Part shown: in pieces, positions 1 through 6,674 of the stretch
Position numbering within the stretch: position 1 is the stretch's first letter
Layout of the letters: each line of letters opens with the position of its first letter
Assembly (NCBI GenBank): GCA_047639615.1
Contig: JBLIOL010000207.1
Span: forward strand, 1-10,183
Direction: 5' to 3'
Length of the DNA: 10,183 nucleotides
Origin: CAYWNK01 sp047639615
GTDB lineage: Bacteria; Planctomycetota; UBA1135; GCA-002686595
Position numbers and translations under genes: made by a program
Notes under the pieces: model-generated
Told to the model about the DNA's origin: nothing
Seen by the model: the letters and a program-made list of their open reading frames with translations, nothing else
The model's database searches: none

Positions 1-1515
1 TTCCAGCGGGACCCGCGCGAGATTCTCGCACTCCTCTTGGTGCTCGACACCGAGGGCTGGCCACTCTGGATTCGCGATCGAGCCCGCGCCCACTTCGAAG
101 AGGGCGGCGGAAGCCTCTGGCTGCAATTGCTAGAAGCCCAGACGGCCGAACGCACGGGCGACATGCTCGAAGCGGAGATCACATACGACCGATTGACCAG
201 CGGCGTACCCGATTTCGGCCCGGGCTGGGAACGACTGGAAGAGATCACCCGCCTGAGGCATCCCGAGGCACCTCTAGATCCCGAAGTCCTGACGGTTCTA
301 GCCAAGCGTTCCCGCGCCCAGGGCGCGCAGGCTCTGACCTCGCGCAGTGACGTTCTACTCTCAGGAGCCAGCCGCAACCAACGCGCCGGGCGCCTGACCG
401 AGGCGGTGGAGTACCTGACCAGCAACCTGGCCAAGGTCGAAGAAGGCCAGTTGCCTCTACCACGTCTGTTGCTGGCGCGCATGACCGCTCAGCTCGGTCT
501 CTACGCGTCCTCGGCCGCTCAGTATCGGCAGGTTCTCGCGCGCCAGGCAGTGCGCTCCGACCATCCCTGGGTACCCGAGTACTTGACCGTCCTCGAGCAC
601 GCGCTTACCTGCGAGACGAACGCTGAGTCCCTGAGCATCAAGCAGGTCAAGCTCCTCCTCAACCAACTGCAAGCCCACCTACCGGCTGATCCGCTGATCT
701 GCCTGGCACAGCTCGAGAACGAACTCGCTAGCGACAGCCGCAACCTGCCCCTATCCGTACGTCGCGCTGAAGGCGCTCTGCGCGCCCTGCGCCGTGAAGG
801 TCCAGGCCAAACCCTCGACCAACTCCGCTCCGATAGCGGCCTGCCTTGGATCGCCTACCTGCTGAGCCTCTCACCCGCCCTGGCCTCACAGCAAATCGCG
901 ATCGACCTGAAGGTCACTCCGGGAGACATCAACCTGTGGCTCGCGCGAGCCCAGGTACTCGAAGCCCAGGGACTGTCCCAAGCGGCTGAAGTGGCATTCC
1001 ATCAGGTGCTGACCATGAGCGACTCCCCGGTTGCCCATGGAGAGCTGGCGCGCCTGATGACGAGCCGCGGTGCCTCCCTGGAAGAGATCCAAGCACACCT
1101 TGCGAAGGCCGATGAGGCCCTTGGGCGCAAGGACTCGGCACGCAGCACCTTCCTGACGGCCCGCGGCATGCTCTATTCCAAGGGCCGTACCATGGGACGT
1201 ATATCCGGCAAGCTCGAGGAACTCTGGGAAGTGCGCGAAGAGTTCAGCGACGAGGTAGTCCCCATGGAACTGGGTCGCATCTACGCCACCACACTCTTCC
1301 TACTCAGCAACACTGAGGCCATGGACAAGCTGGCTGGGGTCACGGCCGACATGCAGTCCTATGTGAATGACGATCCCTACTCCGGCGATCTAGTCTCCGC
1401 CTACACGAGCCTCTTGCACAACGCCGTCGCGCGCATGGCGGCTGCCGAGCAAACCATTGAGGAAGAAGAGAGCGATGCGGATCTGAGCAACAGCGAAGTC
1501 CCGCCCAGCAAGTAG
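1..1515 (+). CDS. TPR-like helical-repeat protein (5' partial)
   Basis: The reading frame is open from the first base of the window to TAG at 1513-1515, so the gene very probably begins upstream. The first possible in-window start is a TTG at 37, which would give 492 residues, but nothing favours it. The protein is soluble-looking, Ala/Leu/Glu-rich and helical. TPR-like pieces (counting from the TTG) are GDMLEAEITYDRL at 41-53, GRLTEAVEYL at 118-127, GLYASSAAQYRQVL at 154-167 and GLSQAAEVAFHQVL at 312-325, each with the small-residue and aromatic spacing of TPR helices. The C-terminus is acidic (EEEESDAD at 476-483) and has no membrane anchor or PEP-CTERM signal. TPR proteins are frequent neighbours of exosortase/EPS loci, where they are thought to act as scaffolds, but no enzymatic function can be assigned. 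It is the only + strand gene and converges on the deacetylase gene with a 27-nt gap, so it is not part of the - strand operon. Confidence 0.85.
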   Translation, partial: FQRDPREILALLLVLDTEGWPLWIRDRARAHFEEGGGSLWLQLLEAQTAERTGDMLEAEITYDRLTSGVPDFGPGWERLEEITRLRHPEAPLDPEVLTVLAKRSRAQGAQALTSRSDVLLSGASRNQRAGRLTEAVEYLTSNLAKVEEGQLPLPRLLLARMTAQLGLYASSAAQYRQVLARQAVRSDHPWVPEYLTVLEHALTCETNAESLSIKQVKLLLNQLQAHLPADPLICLAQLENELASDSRNLPLSVRRAEGALRALRREGPGQTLDQLRSDSGLPWIAYLLSLSPALASQQIAIDLKVTPGDINLWLARAQVLEAQGLSQAAEVAFHQVLTMSDSPVAHGELARLMTSRGASLEEIQAHLAKADEALGRKDSARSTFLTARGMLYSKGRTMGRISGKLEELWEVREEFSDEVVPMELGRIYATTLFLLSNTEAMDKLAGVTADMQSYVNDDPYSGDLVSAYTSLLHNAVARMAAAEQTIEEEESDADLSNSEVPPSK

Positions 1516-1536
1516 GGCGCTCCAATCAGAGCGCCC
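1515..1536. terminator. Hairpin in the convergent spacer, possible bidirectional terminator
   Basis: A perfect 8-bp stem, GGGCGCTC (1515-1522) with GAGCGCCC (1529-1536), encloses a 6-nt loop CAATCA. It fills most of the 27-nt gap between the stop codons of the + strand TPR gene and the - strand deacetylase gene, and its first base is the last base of the TPR stop codon. Position and strength suit a terminator serving both convergent transcripts. Neither strand has a real U-tract after the stem (GATTGG on +, TACTTGCT on -), so it may instead be a 3'-end stabiliser or work with Rho. Confidence 0.55.
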
Positions 1537-1542
1537 GATTGG

Positions 1543-2427
1543 CTAGAGCGACTTGCTCTCGGCCTGCACAAAACGCTCGCCGTAGCCCGCCCCCTCAAGT
1601 ACCTCGCGCATGCTCACGCAGGGGAAGCGTTCCAGCATGGCGTCCAAGCGCCCGAGGGTGCGGTCGAGGTTGAGGTAGTGCCGGAAGCGCTTGAGGAACG
1701 TCGCGGGGTAGCGCGGCTGGTCGGGATCGAACTCCCATGGATGCAGGTAGGTAGCCGTAGGCCGACCGCTGCGCTCCAAACGCCCGAGAGCAGCTCGGTG
1801 CAGGGCCCCAGGCATCAGGCGGAAATAGCCGCCGCCGCCAACCGGTAGGTTGCGCCCCAAGAAGGGCAGGGTGGCCACCGGGAACTCGACGATTTCACCC
1901 CCGGAGGGCGCAGGCACCACGGAGATGCCCGGCTCGAAATCAGGGATGCCGTAGGTCGGGTGGCTCACCGGGTGAATCGATGTGTCGTAGACATAGCCTC
2001 GCTTGACCAGCACGTCCAAGGCCCACCAGGTCTTGCGCGTGAGCGTGAAGGTCGAGGCTCGGAAGCCCAGGGGCTTGGGTGCGCCGGCTGCCTGCAGCGC
2101 CTCCTCCGTACGCGCCAGGTCCGTGTCGAAGCTGGCGGCGTCCAAGTCGAACAGAAAGAGATGCTCGTAGCCGTGGCTAGCGATCTCATGACCAGCGTCC
2201 ACGCAGCGCTGTACCAACTGCGGATGACGCTCGGCAATCCAGCCGAGAAAGAACATGGTGGCCCGCGACTTGCGCCGATCGAGGCAGCTGAGAATGCGAT
2301 CCATGCCCACCATCAAGCGCGACTCCATGCCGTCCCAATCGTCGCGCCCCACGAAGCTGCGTAGGTTGGCGACCTGGTAAAACTCCTCCACATCAAAGGA
2401 GACGGAATGAAGGCAGGGAGTACTCAT
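1543..2427 (-). CDS. Polysaccharide deacetylase, XrtA/DUF3473 type
   Basis: A 294-residue carbohydrate esterase family 4 (NodB-homology) protein expected to remove N-acetyl groups from the exopolysaccharide or a precursor. Visible motifs are SFDVEEFYQV at 10-19 (metal/catalytic Asp12), ATMFFLGWIAERHP at 56-69, the metal-binding SHGYEH at 84-89 (His85, His89), GFRAS at 121-125 (Arg123) and YLHPWEFDPDQPR at 227-239. The last is characteristic of the C-terminal DUF3473 part. The opening motif, the LGWIAERHP block and the HPWEFDP block match what I know of the deacetylase family found in exosortase-A loci (TIGR03006), and the length is typical. There is no signal peptide or membrane segment, so it appears cytoplasmic. 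The ATG start overlaps the stop of the upstream glycosyltransferase as ATGA, indicating translational coupling. It is the last gene of the - strand operon. Confidence 0.93.
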   Translation of the reverse strand: MSTPCLHSVSFDVEEFYQVANLRSFVGRDDWDGMESRLMVGMDRILSCLDRRKSRATMFFLGWIAERHPQLVQRCVDAGHEIASHGYEHLFLFDLDAASFDTDLARTEEALQAAGAPKPLGFRASTFTLTRKTWWALDVLVKRGYVYDTSIHPVSHPTYGIPDFEPGISVVPAPSGGEIVEFPVATLPFLGRNLPVGGGGYFRLMPGALHRAALGRLERSGRPTATYLHPWEFDPDQPRYPATFLKRFRHYLNLDRTLGRLDAMLERFPCVSMREVLEGAGYGERFVQAESKSL

Positions 2428-3614
2428 GAACGTTCCAGCAATGCCTCGGCGGCGGACACAACACGCAGGGCATTACCGCGCCAAGTGAGGTTCTGTTCCT
2501 CGATGGTAGCGCGTGCAGCCAGCCCCATGCGCTTGCGTAGTTCGCTGTCGCGCACCAGTTGCCCGAGGGCCTCCAGCAGGGCGTCGCCGTCGCCCGGGGG
2601 CACCAACAGCGCATCCTTGCCGTGCGTCAGGACCTCCCTCAGATTGGGTTGATCCGGCGCGACGGTGGGCAGCTTGGCCGCCATGTACTCGTGCAGCTTG
2701 AGCGGGGAAGCATAGGGATTGATGGCAGGAACAAGAGCCACGTCGAAGGCCGGCAGGACCTTCGGGATGCCATGATGCGGGCGTGTACCCGCAAAGTGAA
2801 GGCGGTCTGCCAACCCACGCTTGGCAGCCTGCTCGCGCAGCTCATCCTCCACGGGACCAGCACCCACCAGCACCAGGTGAGCATGCGCAAGATCGCCGCC
2901 CGCCGCCAGGCCATCGATGACCAAGTCCAAGCGATGCCAATCGCGGTAGTAGCCCACAAATCCAAGGACCGGTCCGCTGGTATCAGCGATGCCCAAGTCC
3001 TGGCGAGCAGCCTCACGATCCAAGTTGTTGTAGTGCTCCAGGTGCACGCCGTTGGGAGTGACCAGCAAGCGCTCACGCTCGACGCCCATCTCCACCAGCA
3101 TCTCCCCCAGCACGGCCGTGACCACGCACACGCGATCCGCGCCGCAGAAGACCTGGCGCTCGATCCGATCGGCCATGCGCGGGAAGGAGAGGCCGCGGGT
3201 ACGCCCAAGCTCCAGCACCATGGGCGAGTTGACCTCCAGGATCAGCGGCAGCTTCAGACGTTTGGCGGCGCGCACCCCTGCCAGGTTTCCAAAGGCGTAG
3301 CGCTCGTAGATCACGTCCGGTTGAAAGGCACTCGCTTCGCGCACCAAACGTCCGGTTGCCGGAACCGTGTAGCCGTACTCCGCTAACTCGCGTGCGAAGC
3401 GCGGCACTAGCCCCATCAGAGCCCAAGGGCTGAAGCGACTGCGCTTGGCTTCGACCTTGGGAGCGGGCCCCGCCTCCGTCTCAGGATCCGCCTTGGGCAC
3501 CAGGGCCGCTTCACGCACCTCATGACCCTCGTGGCGCAAGGCCTCGATCATGGAGCGAATGTGAACAGCCTGGCCATCTTCAGCCTGGGTGCGGTGGTGA
3601 TAGAGGATTCTCAA
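2424..3614 (-). CDS. GT4-type glycosyltransferase (TTG start)
   Basis: A GT-B fold glycosyltransferase of about 396 residues, expected to transfer a sugar from a nucleotide-sugar to the growing lipid-linked glycan on the cytoplasmic face. It opens with RILYHHRTQAEDGQAVHIRS, the first strand and nucleotide-fold loop of GT4-like enzymes. The hinge has VTPNGVHLEHY at 185-195, then the C-terminal domain has GFVGYYRDWHRLD at 218-230, LVLVGAGP at 247-254 and SPLKLHEYMAAKLP at 303-316. The last is the donor-site motif, which keeps the second Glu (309) and lacks the first of the EX7E pair, as in many SPxKxxEYMA enzymes. The frame can be extended to a TTG at 3674, but that adds 20 unlikely residues and overlaps the preceding gene by 53 nt. 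The TTG at 3614 begins at the conserved strand, follows an AGAGG and lies 7 nt past the previous stop. A Pro/Glu/Lys-rich stretch at about 40-60 looks like a flexible insertion. Donor and acceptor are unknown. Confidence 0.9.
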   Translation of the reverse strand: MRILYHHRTQAEDGQAVHIRSMIEALRHEGHEVREAALVPKADPETEAGPAPKVEAKRSRFSPWALMGLVPRFARELAEYGYTVPATGRLVREASAFQPDVIYERYAFGNLAGVRAAKRLKLPLILEVNSPMVLELGRTRGLSFPRMADRIERQVFCGADRVCVVTAVLGEMLVEMGVERERLLVTPNGVHLEHYNNLDREAARQDLGIADTSGPVLGFVGYYRDWHRLDLVIDGLAAGGDLAHAHLVLVGAGPVEDELREQAAKRGLADRLHFAGTRPHHGIPKVLPAFDVALVPAINPYASPLKLHEYMAAKLPTVAPDQPNLREVLTHGKDALLVPPGDGDALLEALGQLVRDSELRKRMGLAARATIEEQNLTWRGNALRVVSAAEALLERS

Positions 3615-3618
3615 AGCG

Positions 3619-3623
3619 CCTCT
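3619..3623 (-). promoter_or_regulatory. Ribosome binding site deciding a TTG start
   Basis: On the - strand, AGAGG overlaps the last two bases of the upstream glycosyltransferase stop codon (3624-3622) and lies 4 nt before the TTG at 3614-3612. The spacing is a little short, but this is the best Shine-Dalgarno-like match at any start in the operon. It supports TTG 3614 over the in-frame TTG at 3674. Confidence 0.5.
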
Positions 3624-4782
3624 ATCTTCCTGTGCCAGCGCGGGCTTGTTGCAGACATTCTTCCAGTGTTTCAAGACTGCGAGACCAGGACAGATGCGCC
3701 ACGGAAGAGGCCAGCTCTCGCGCCGAACTCGGCCGAGCCAACAGGTCGGCGAGTTGCGCTCCCAGTACCTCAGGATCGCGGTCAGTACCTAGCATGCGGG
3801 GCTCGGGCAGAATCTCGGCCGTCCCACCAGCGTCGGTGGCGAGCACGTTGCGCCCACTAGCCAGAGCTTCAAGCACCACATTCGGGCGCCCCTCGCGCGT
3901 AGAACAGAGCAACAGCAAGTCGCAGGCCGTGTACCAGTCAGCAAGCTCCTGCGGCGGGCGCTCCCCAGCCAGGCGAACGCGCTCGGAGAGCCCATAATTC
4001 ATAGCATTGTGCTGCACATGCGGAGCAAGCGAACCAGCGCCCACGAAGACTAACTGCGCGTCCTGCGGCGCACCCGAGGCGAAGGCCTTGAGCGCCAGCA
4101 GCGGGTCCTTGCGCGGGATCAGATGGCCAACCACCAGTACGATTGGCCTTTCCGTGTTGAGGCCCAAACGCTCTCGGGCGCAGGCTTGATCGCGGGGTTG
4201 AAAGAGGTCCGTATCGACCCCGTTGGGAACCAGCACGCCGTGCCCCGCATGACCCGTGAGGCCGTCCATGGCATCCACAAGATCCTGACTGACGGCGCAC
4301 CAATGGCCGGCCGCCTCTAGGTTGCTCCGCAACTCATCCCCGAGGCCAGCCTCCCCACAAACCTCGAGCACATCGCTCCCACGGCCGTTCACCACGCATG
4401 CGATGCCCCGCTTGCGTAGTGCAGGCGCCACAGCAGATGCGGGCCAAGCATAGTCGCAGACGACCACATCCGGAGAGCAAGCGAGCGCATCTAGTTCGGA
4501 CAATGCGCGCGCCGCAAAGCGTCTGGCATTCCCAAGCGCCCTGCCCGGCCAGTGCCAGTACCGCGGCCGGTGAACGAGCACTCCACGGTCTTCCTCGCGA
4601 GCCATGGCGGCGATTTGCTTGTGGTGCCCGCGGGCAAAAGGCCCGGGAGTGTGGGGCACGGGCTGGATCACCTGGATCCCATGGCCGCGGGCGGTCATGC
4701 CTAACCAGCGGCGCTCGGCGAAGACACCCTGAAAGGGGGCTGGTTCGCTCGGGAAGAGACTGGTGATGACCGCGATGTTCAT
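3622..4782 (-). CDS. GT4-family glycosyltransferase
   Basis: A 386-residue retaining-type GT-B glycosyltransferase. The N-terminal domain starts MNIAVITSLFPSEPAPFQG, where PFQGVF is the Gly-rich loop common in this subgroup. VVCDYAWPASAVAPALRKRG at 107-126 and VNGRGSDV at 131-138 belong to the acceptor domain. The hinge LVPNGVDTDLF is at 184-194. The C-terminal Rossmann domain has VVGHLIPRKDP at 217-227, LVFVGAGS at 244-251 and the donor-binding EX7E motif, Glu297 to Glu305 in REGRPNVVLEALASG. The open frame runs upstream to 4983, but the extra 67 residues are the shadow of the amidotransferase C-terminus. The ATG at 4782 begins exactly at the conserved first strand and lies 2 nt after the amidotransferase stop, with no evident Shine-Dalgarno, so coupled translation is likely. 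Role: addition of one sugar of the repeat unit; specificity cannot be read from the sequence. Confidence 0.92.
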   Translation of the reverse strand: MNIAVITSLFPSEPAPFQGVFAERRWLGMTARGHGIQVIQPVPHTPGPFARGHHKQIAAMAREEDRGVLVHRPRYWHWPGRALGNARRFAARALSELDALACSPDVVVCDYAWPASAVAPALRKRGIACVVNGRGSDVLEVCGEAGLGDELRSNLEAAGHWCAVSQDLVDAMDGLTGHAGHGVLVPNGVDTDLFQPRDQACARERLGLNTERPIVLVVGHLIPRKDPLLALKAFASGAPQDAQLVFVGAGSLAPHVQHNAMNYGLSERVRLAGERPPQELADWYTACDLLLLCSTREGRPNVVLEALASGRNVLATDAGGTAEILPEPRMLGTDRDPEVLGAQLADLLARPSSARELASSVAHLSWSRSLETLEECLQQARAGTGR

Positions 4783-4784
4783 CG

Positions 4785-6671
4785 CTAGGCGGAAAGCCCG
4801 CTCACGTCGTGGCGACGACGCCAATGCTCCAATACCAACAGGCTCCAGAGCAAGCGCGAGTGGTCGCGGCGCCCGGACTGATGCTCGGCTAGTCGGCTGC
4901 GAAGCACATCGCGGCGCACCCAGTTCTCGGGCAAGGTTTCCAGCGCTTCCGCCGTGGGAGCCGCCAACGGCCCACGCAACCAAGCACGTATGGGCGTGTC
5001 GAAGCCGCGCTTCTTGCCGTCAAGCACCTCCGTGTGCAAGCGGCTACGCAGGGCTTCCCGCAGGCGGTGCTTGCCGTGCGCGCCACTGATCTTCTCGTGC
5101 ACCGGCAGGTGCACAAAGCGCTCCACGAAGCGGTGGTCCAAGAGCGGCACGCGCGCCTCTAGGGCAACGGCCATGGAAGCCCGGTCGACCTTGGACAGGA
5201 TTCGGTCCGGCAGGTTGGTGTGGAAGTCACCGTACTGCGCGCGGTAGACGGGACAGTCGATCTGCGGCCGGTTGTAGTGTTCCTCGAAGGCGTGGAAGGG
5301 ATCGTAGTCGCCGAGGTGCGTCAGCAATTCCGGCGCAAGCAACTGCGCGGCTTCCGCGCGAGTCATCTGGCTAACACTATTCCAGTAGGCCAGGGCCGGA
5401 TCACTGCCGAGGTTGGAGAGGAAGGTCTTGCCGCGGAACACACGCGGGGCCCAATCCAACTTGGGATAGATCGCGCCAAGGGCGCCCGCCAGAGCCTTGC
5501 CCGGTGCGCCGATTTTTGAACGCAGGCGGTTTTCCGCCGCATCGTGAATGTAACGCCTGTAGCCCGCGAAGATTTCGTCGCCACCGTCGCCGGAGAGCGC
5601 CACGGTTACGTGCTCCCGAGCCACCTTGCTGACCAGATACGTGGGAACCGTAGACGTGTCCGCATGGGGTTCATCGTAGAACCACGGCAACACCTCCGTC
5701 GCCAGGGTTGGATCCGCCTCAAGCACCACCGTGTGATGCACAACACCGAGTCGCTTGGCATTGCGCTTGGCCACGTCCATTTCGTCGTGGCTACGTTCGT
5801 TGAAACCGACGGTGCAAGCGATCGGCGGAGTGCCGGAGGCGCGGGCCATGGAATCCACAACGGCGTTGCTATCCACGCCGCCGGAGAGGAATGCGCCCAG
5901 CGGCACCTCCGACTCCAAGCGGTCCTGCACCACGCGGTCAACCCACTCGAGAACCTCGTCGTTCTCGGCAGGCTCACGTAGTTGGTCCTTGGGCAGGTCC
6001 CAGTAGCGGCGCAGCTTAGCCCCACCCTCCGGAGTCCACTCCAGCACGTGCGCAGGCGGCAGGCGATGAATGCCAGCCCAGGCGCTATCTGGTCCGCTTG
6101 TGTAGCCCTGGACCATGTAGTCCATCAAGGCCTCCGGACGCATCTCGCGCGCAAAATTGCCGCTGGCCAGCAGAGCCTTCGGCTCACTGCCCCACCAGAG
6201 CCCTGCGTCAGTCTCGGCCCAGTAGAGCGGCTTGATTCCCAGGCGGTCCCGTCCAAGCAGCACCTTGGGCCGCGCAGGATCACGGCTGTCCAACACGCAG
6301 AAGGCGTACATGCCAACCAGATGCTTCACCAAGTCTGCGCCGCACTCACGGTAGAGGTGCGGGATGGTCTCGATGTCGGAGCCAGAGGCGAAGCTCGCGC
6401 CCCGGCCCTGCAAGCCGTCGCGCAGTTCGCGGAAGTTGTAGATCTCGCCGTTGCCGGCGACGGTGATCCCGTCACTAGCCACCATGGGCTGGTGACCGCC
6501 GCTCAGATCGATGATCGATAGGCGCCGGAAGCCCAGTGCCATGGAACCCTGCACGTGCAGGCCCTCGTCATCCGGACCGCGATGCTCGATGGTGCGCGTC
6601 ATGCGCTGAAGCAAATCACGATCCGCCTGCAAGGACAGATCCTTCAGCGCGAAGCCAGTAAAGCCACACAT
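4785..6671 (-). CDS. AsnB-like glutamine amidotransferase (XrtA-associated type)
   Basis: A complete two-domain asparagine-synthase-like enzyme of 628 residues. The N-terminal class II glutaminase domain has the Ntn nucleophile Cys2 (MCGFTGF), HRGPDDEG at 30-37, RRLSIIDLSGGHQP at 49-62 and GNGEIYNF at 73-80. The C-terminal ATP-pyrophosphatase domain has the P-loop LSGGVDSN at 262-269, the SGDGGDEIFAGY block at 360-371, KVDRASMAVALEARVPLLDH at 494-513 and KKRGFDTP at 553-560. All expected catalytic elements are present, so it should hydrolyse glutamine and use ATP to form an amide. In exosortase-A EPS loci this family (TIGR03108) is thought to amidate a sugar acid or other precursor rather than supply asparagine, and the position between the ligase and glycosyltransferase genes supports that role. 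The substrate is unproven. ATG at 6671 follows the ligase stop by 3 nt, and the next glycosyltransferase gene starts 2 nt after its stop. Confidence 0.93.
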   Translation of the reverse strand: MCGFTGFALKDLSLQADRDLLQRMTRTIEHRGPDDEGLHVQGSMALGFRRLSIIDLSGGHQPMVASDGITVAGNGEIYNFRELRDGLQGRGASFASGSDIETIPHLYRECGADLVKHLVGMYAFCVLDSRDPARPKVLLGRDRLGIKPLYWAETDAGLWWGSEPKALLASGNFAREMRPEALMDYMVQGYTSGPDSAWAGIHRLPPAHVLEWTPEGGAKLRRYWDLPKDQLREPAENDEVLEWVDRVVQDRLESEVPLGAFLSGGVDSNAVVDSMARASGTPPIACTVGFNERSHDEMDVAKRNAKRLGVVHHTVVLEADPTLATEVLPWFYDEPHADTSTVPTYLVSKVAREHVTVALSGDGGDEIFAGYRRYIHDAAENRLRSKIGAPGKALAGALGAIYPKLDWAPRVFRGKTFLSNLGSDPALAYWNSVSQMTRAEAAQLLAPELLTHLGDYDPFHAFEEHYNRPQIDCPVYRAQYGDFHTNLPDRILSKVDRASMAVALEARVPLLDHRFVERFVHLPVHEKISGAHGKHRLREALRSRLHTEVLDGKKRGFDTPIRAWLRGPLAAPTAEALETLPENWVRRDVLRSRLAEHQSGRRDHSRLLWSLLVLEHWRRRHDVSGLSA

Positions 6672-6674
6672 AGG

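Noticed and set aside
1476..1515. PEP-CTERM or other sorting signal at the end of the TPR-like protein
   Set aside because: The C-terminus has no PEP motif, hydrophobic helix or basic cluster; it is acidic and polar.
1515..1541. An H-type pseudoknot between loop CAATC (1523-1527) and GATTG (1537-1541)
   Set aside because: No bases are left to cross the 8-bp first stem or to link the two stems, so both helices cannot form together; they are treated as alternatives.
2559..3386. A 275-codon open frame on the + strand inside the second glycosyltransferase gene
   Set aside because: Antisense to a gene with intact GT4 motifs; its composition is Gln/His-rich and no domain can be recognised.
4783..4983. 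Upstream extension of the first glycosyltransferase by 67 residues
   Set aside because: The added sequence is low-complexity Ala/Arg/Pro and overlaps the conserved C-terminal part of the amidotransferase; the GT4 first strand begins at the ATG at 4782.
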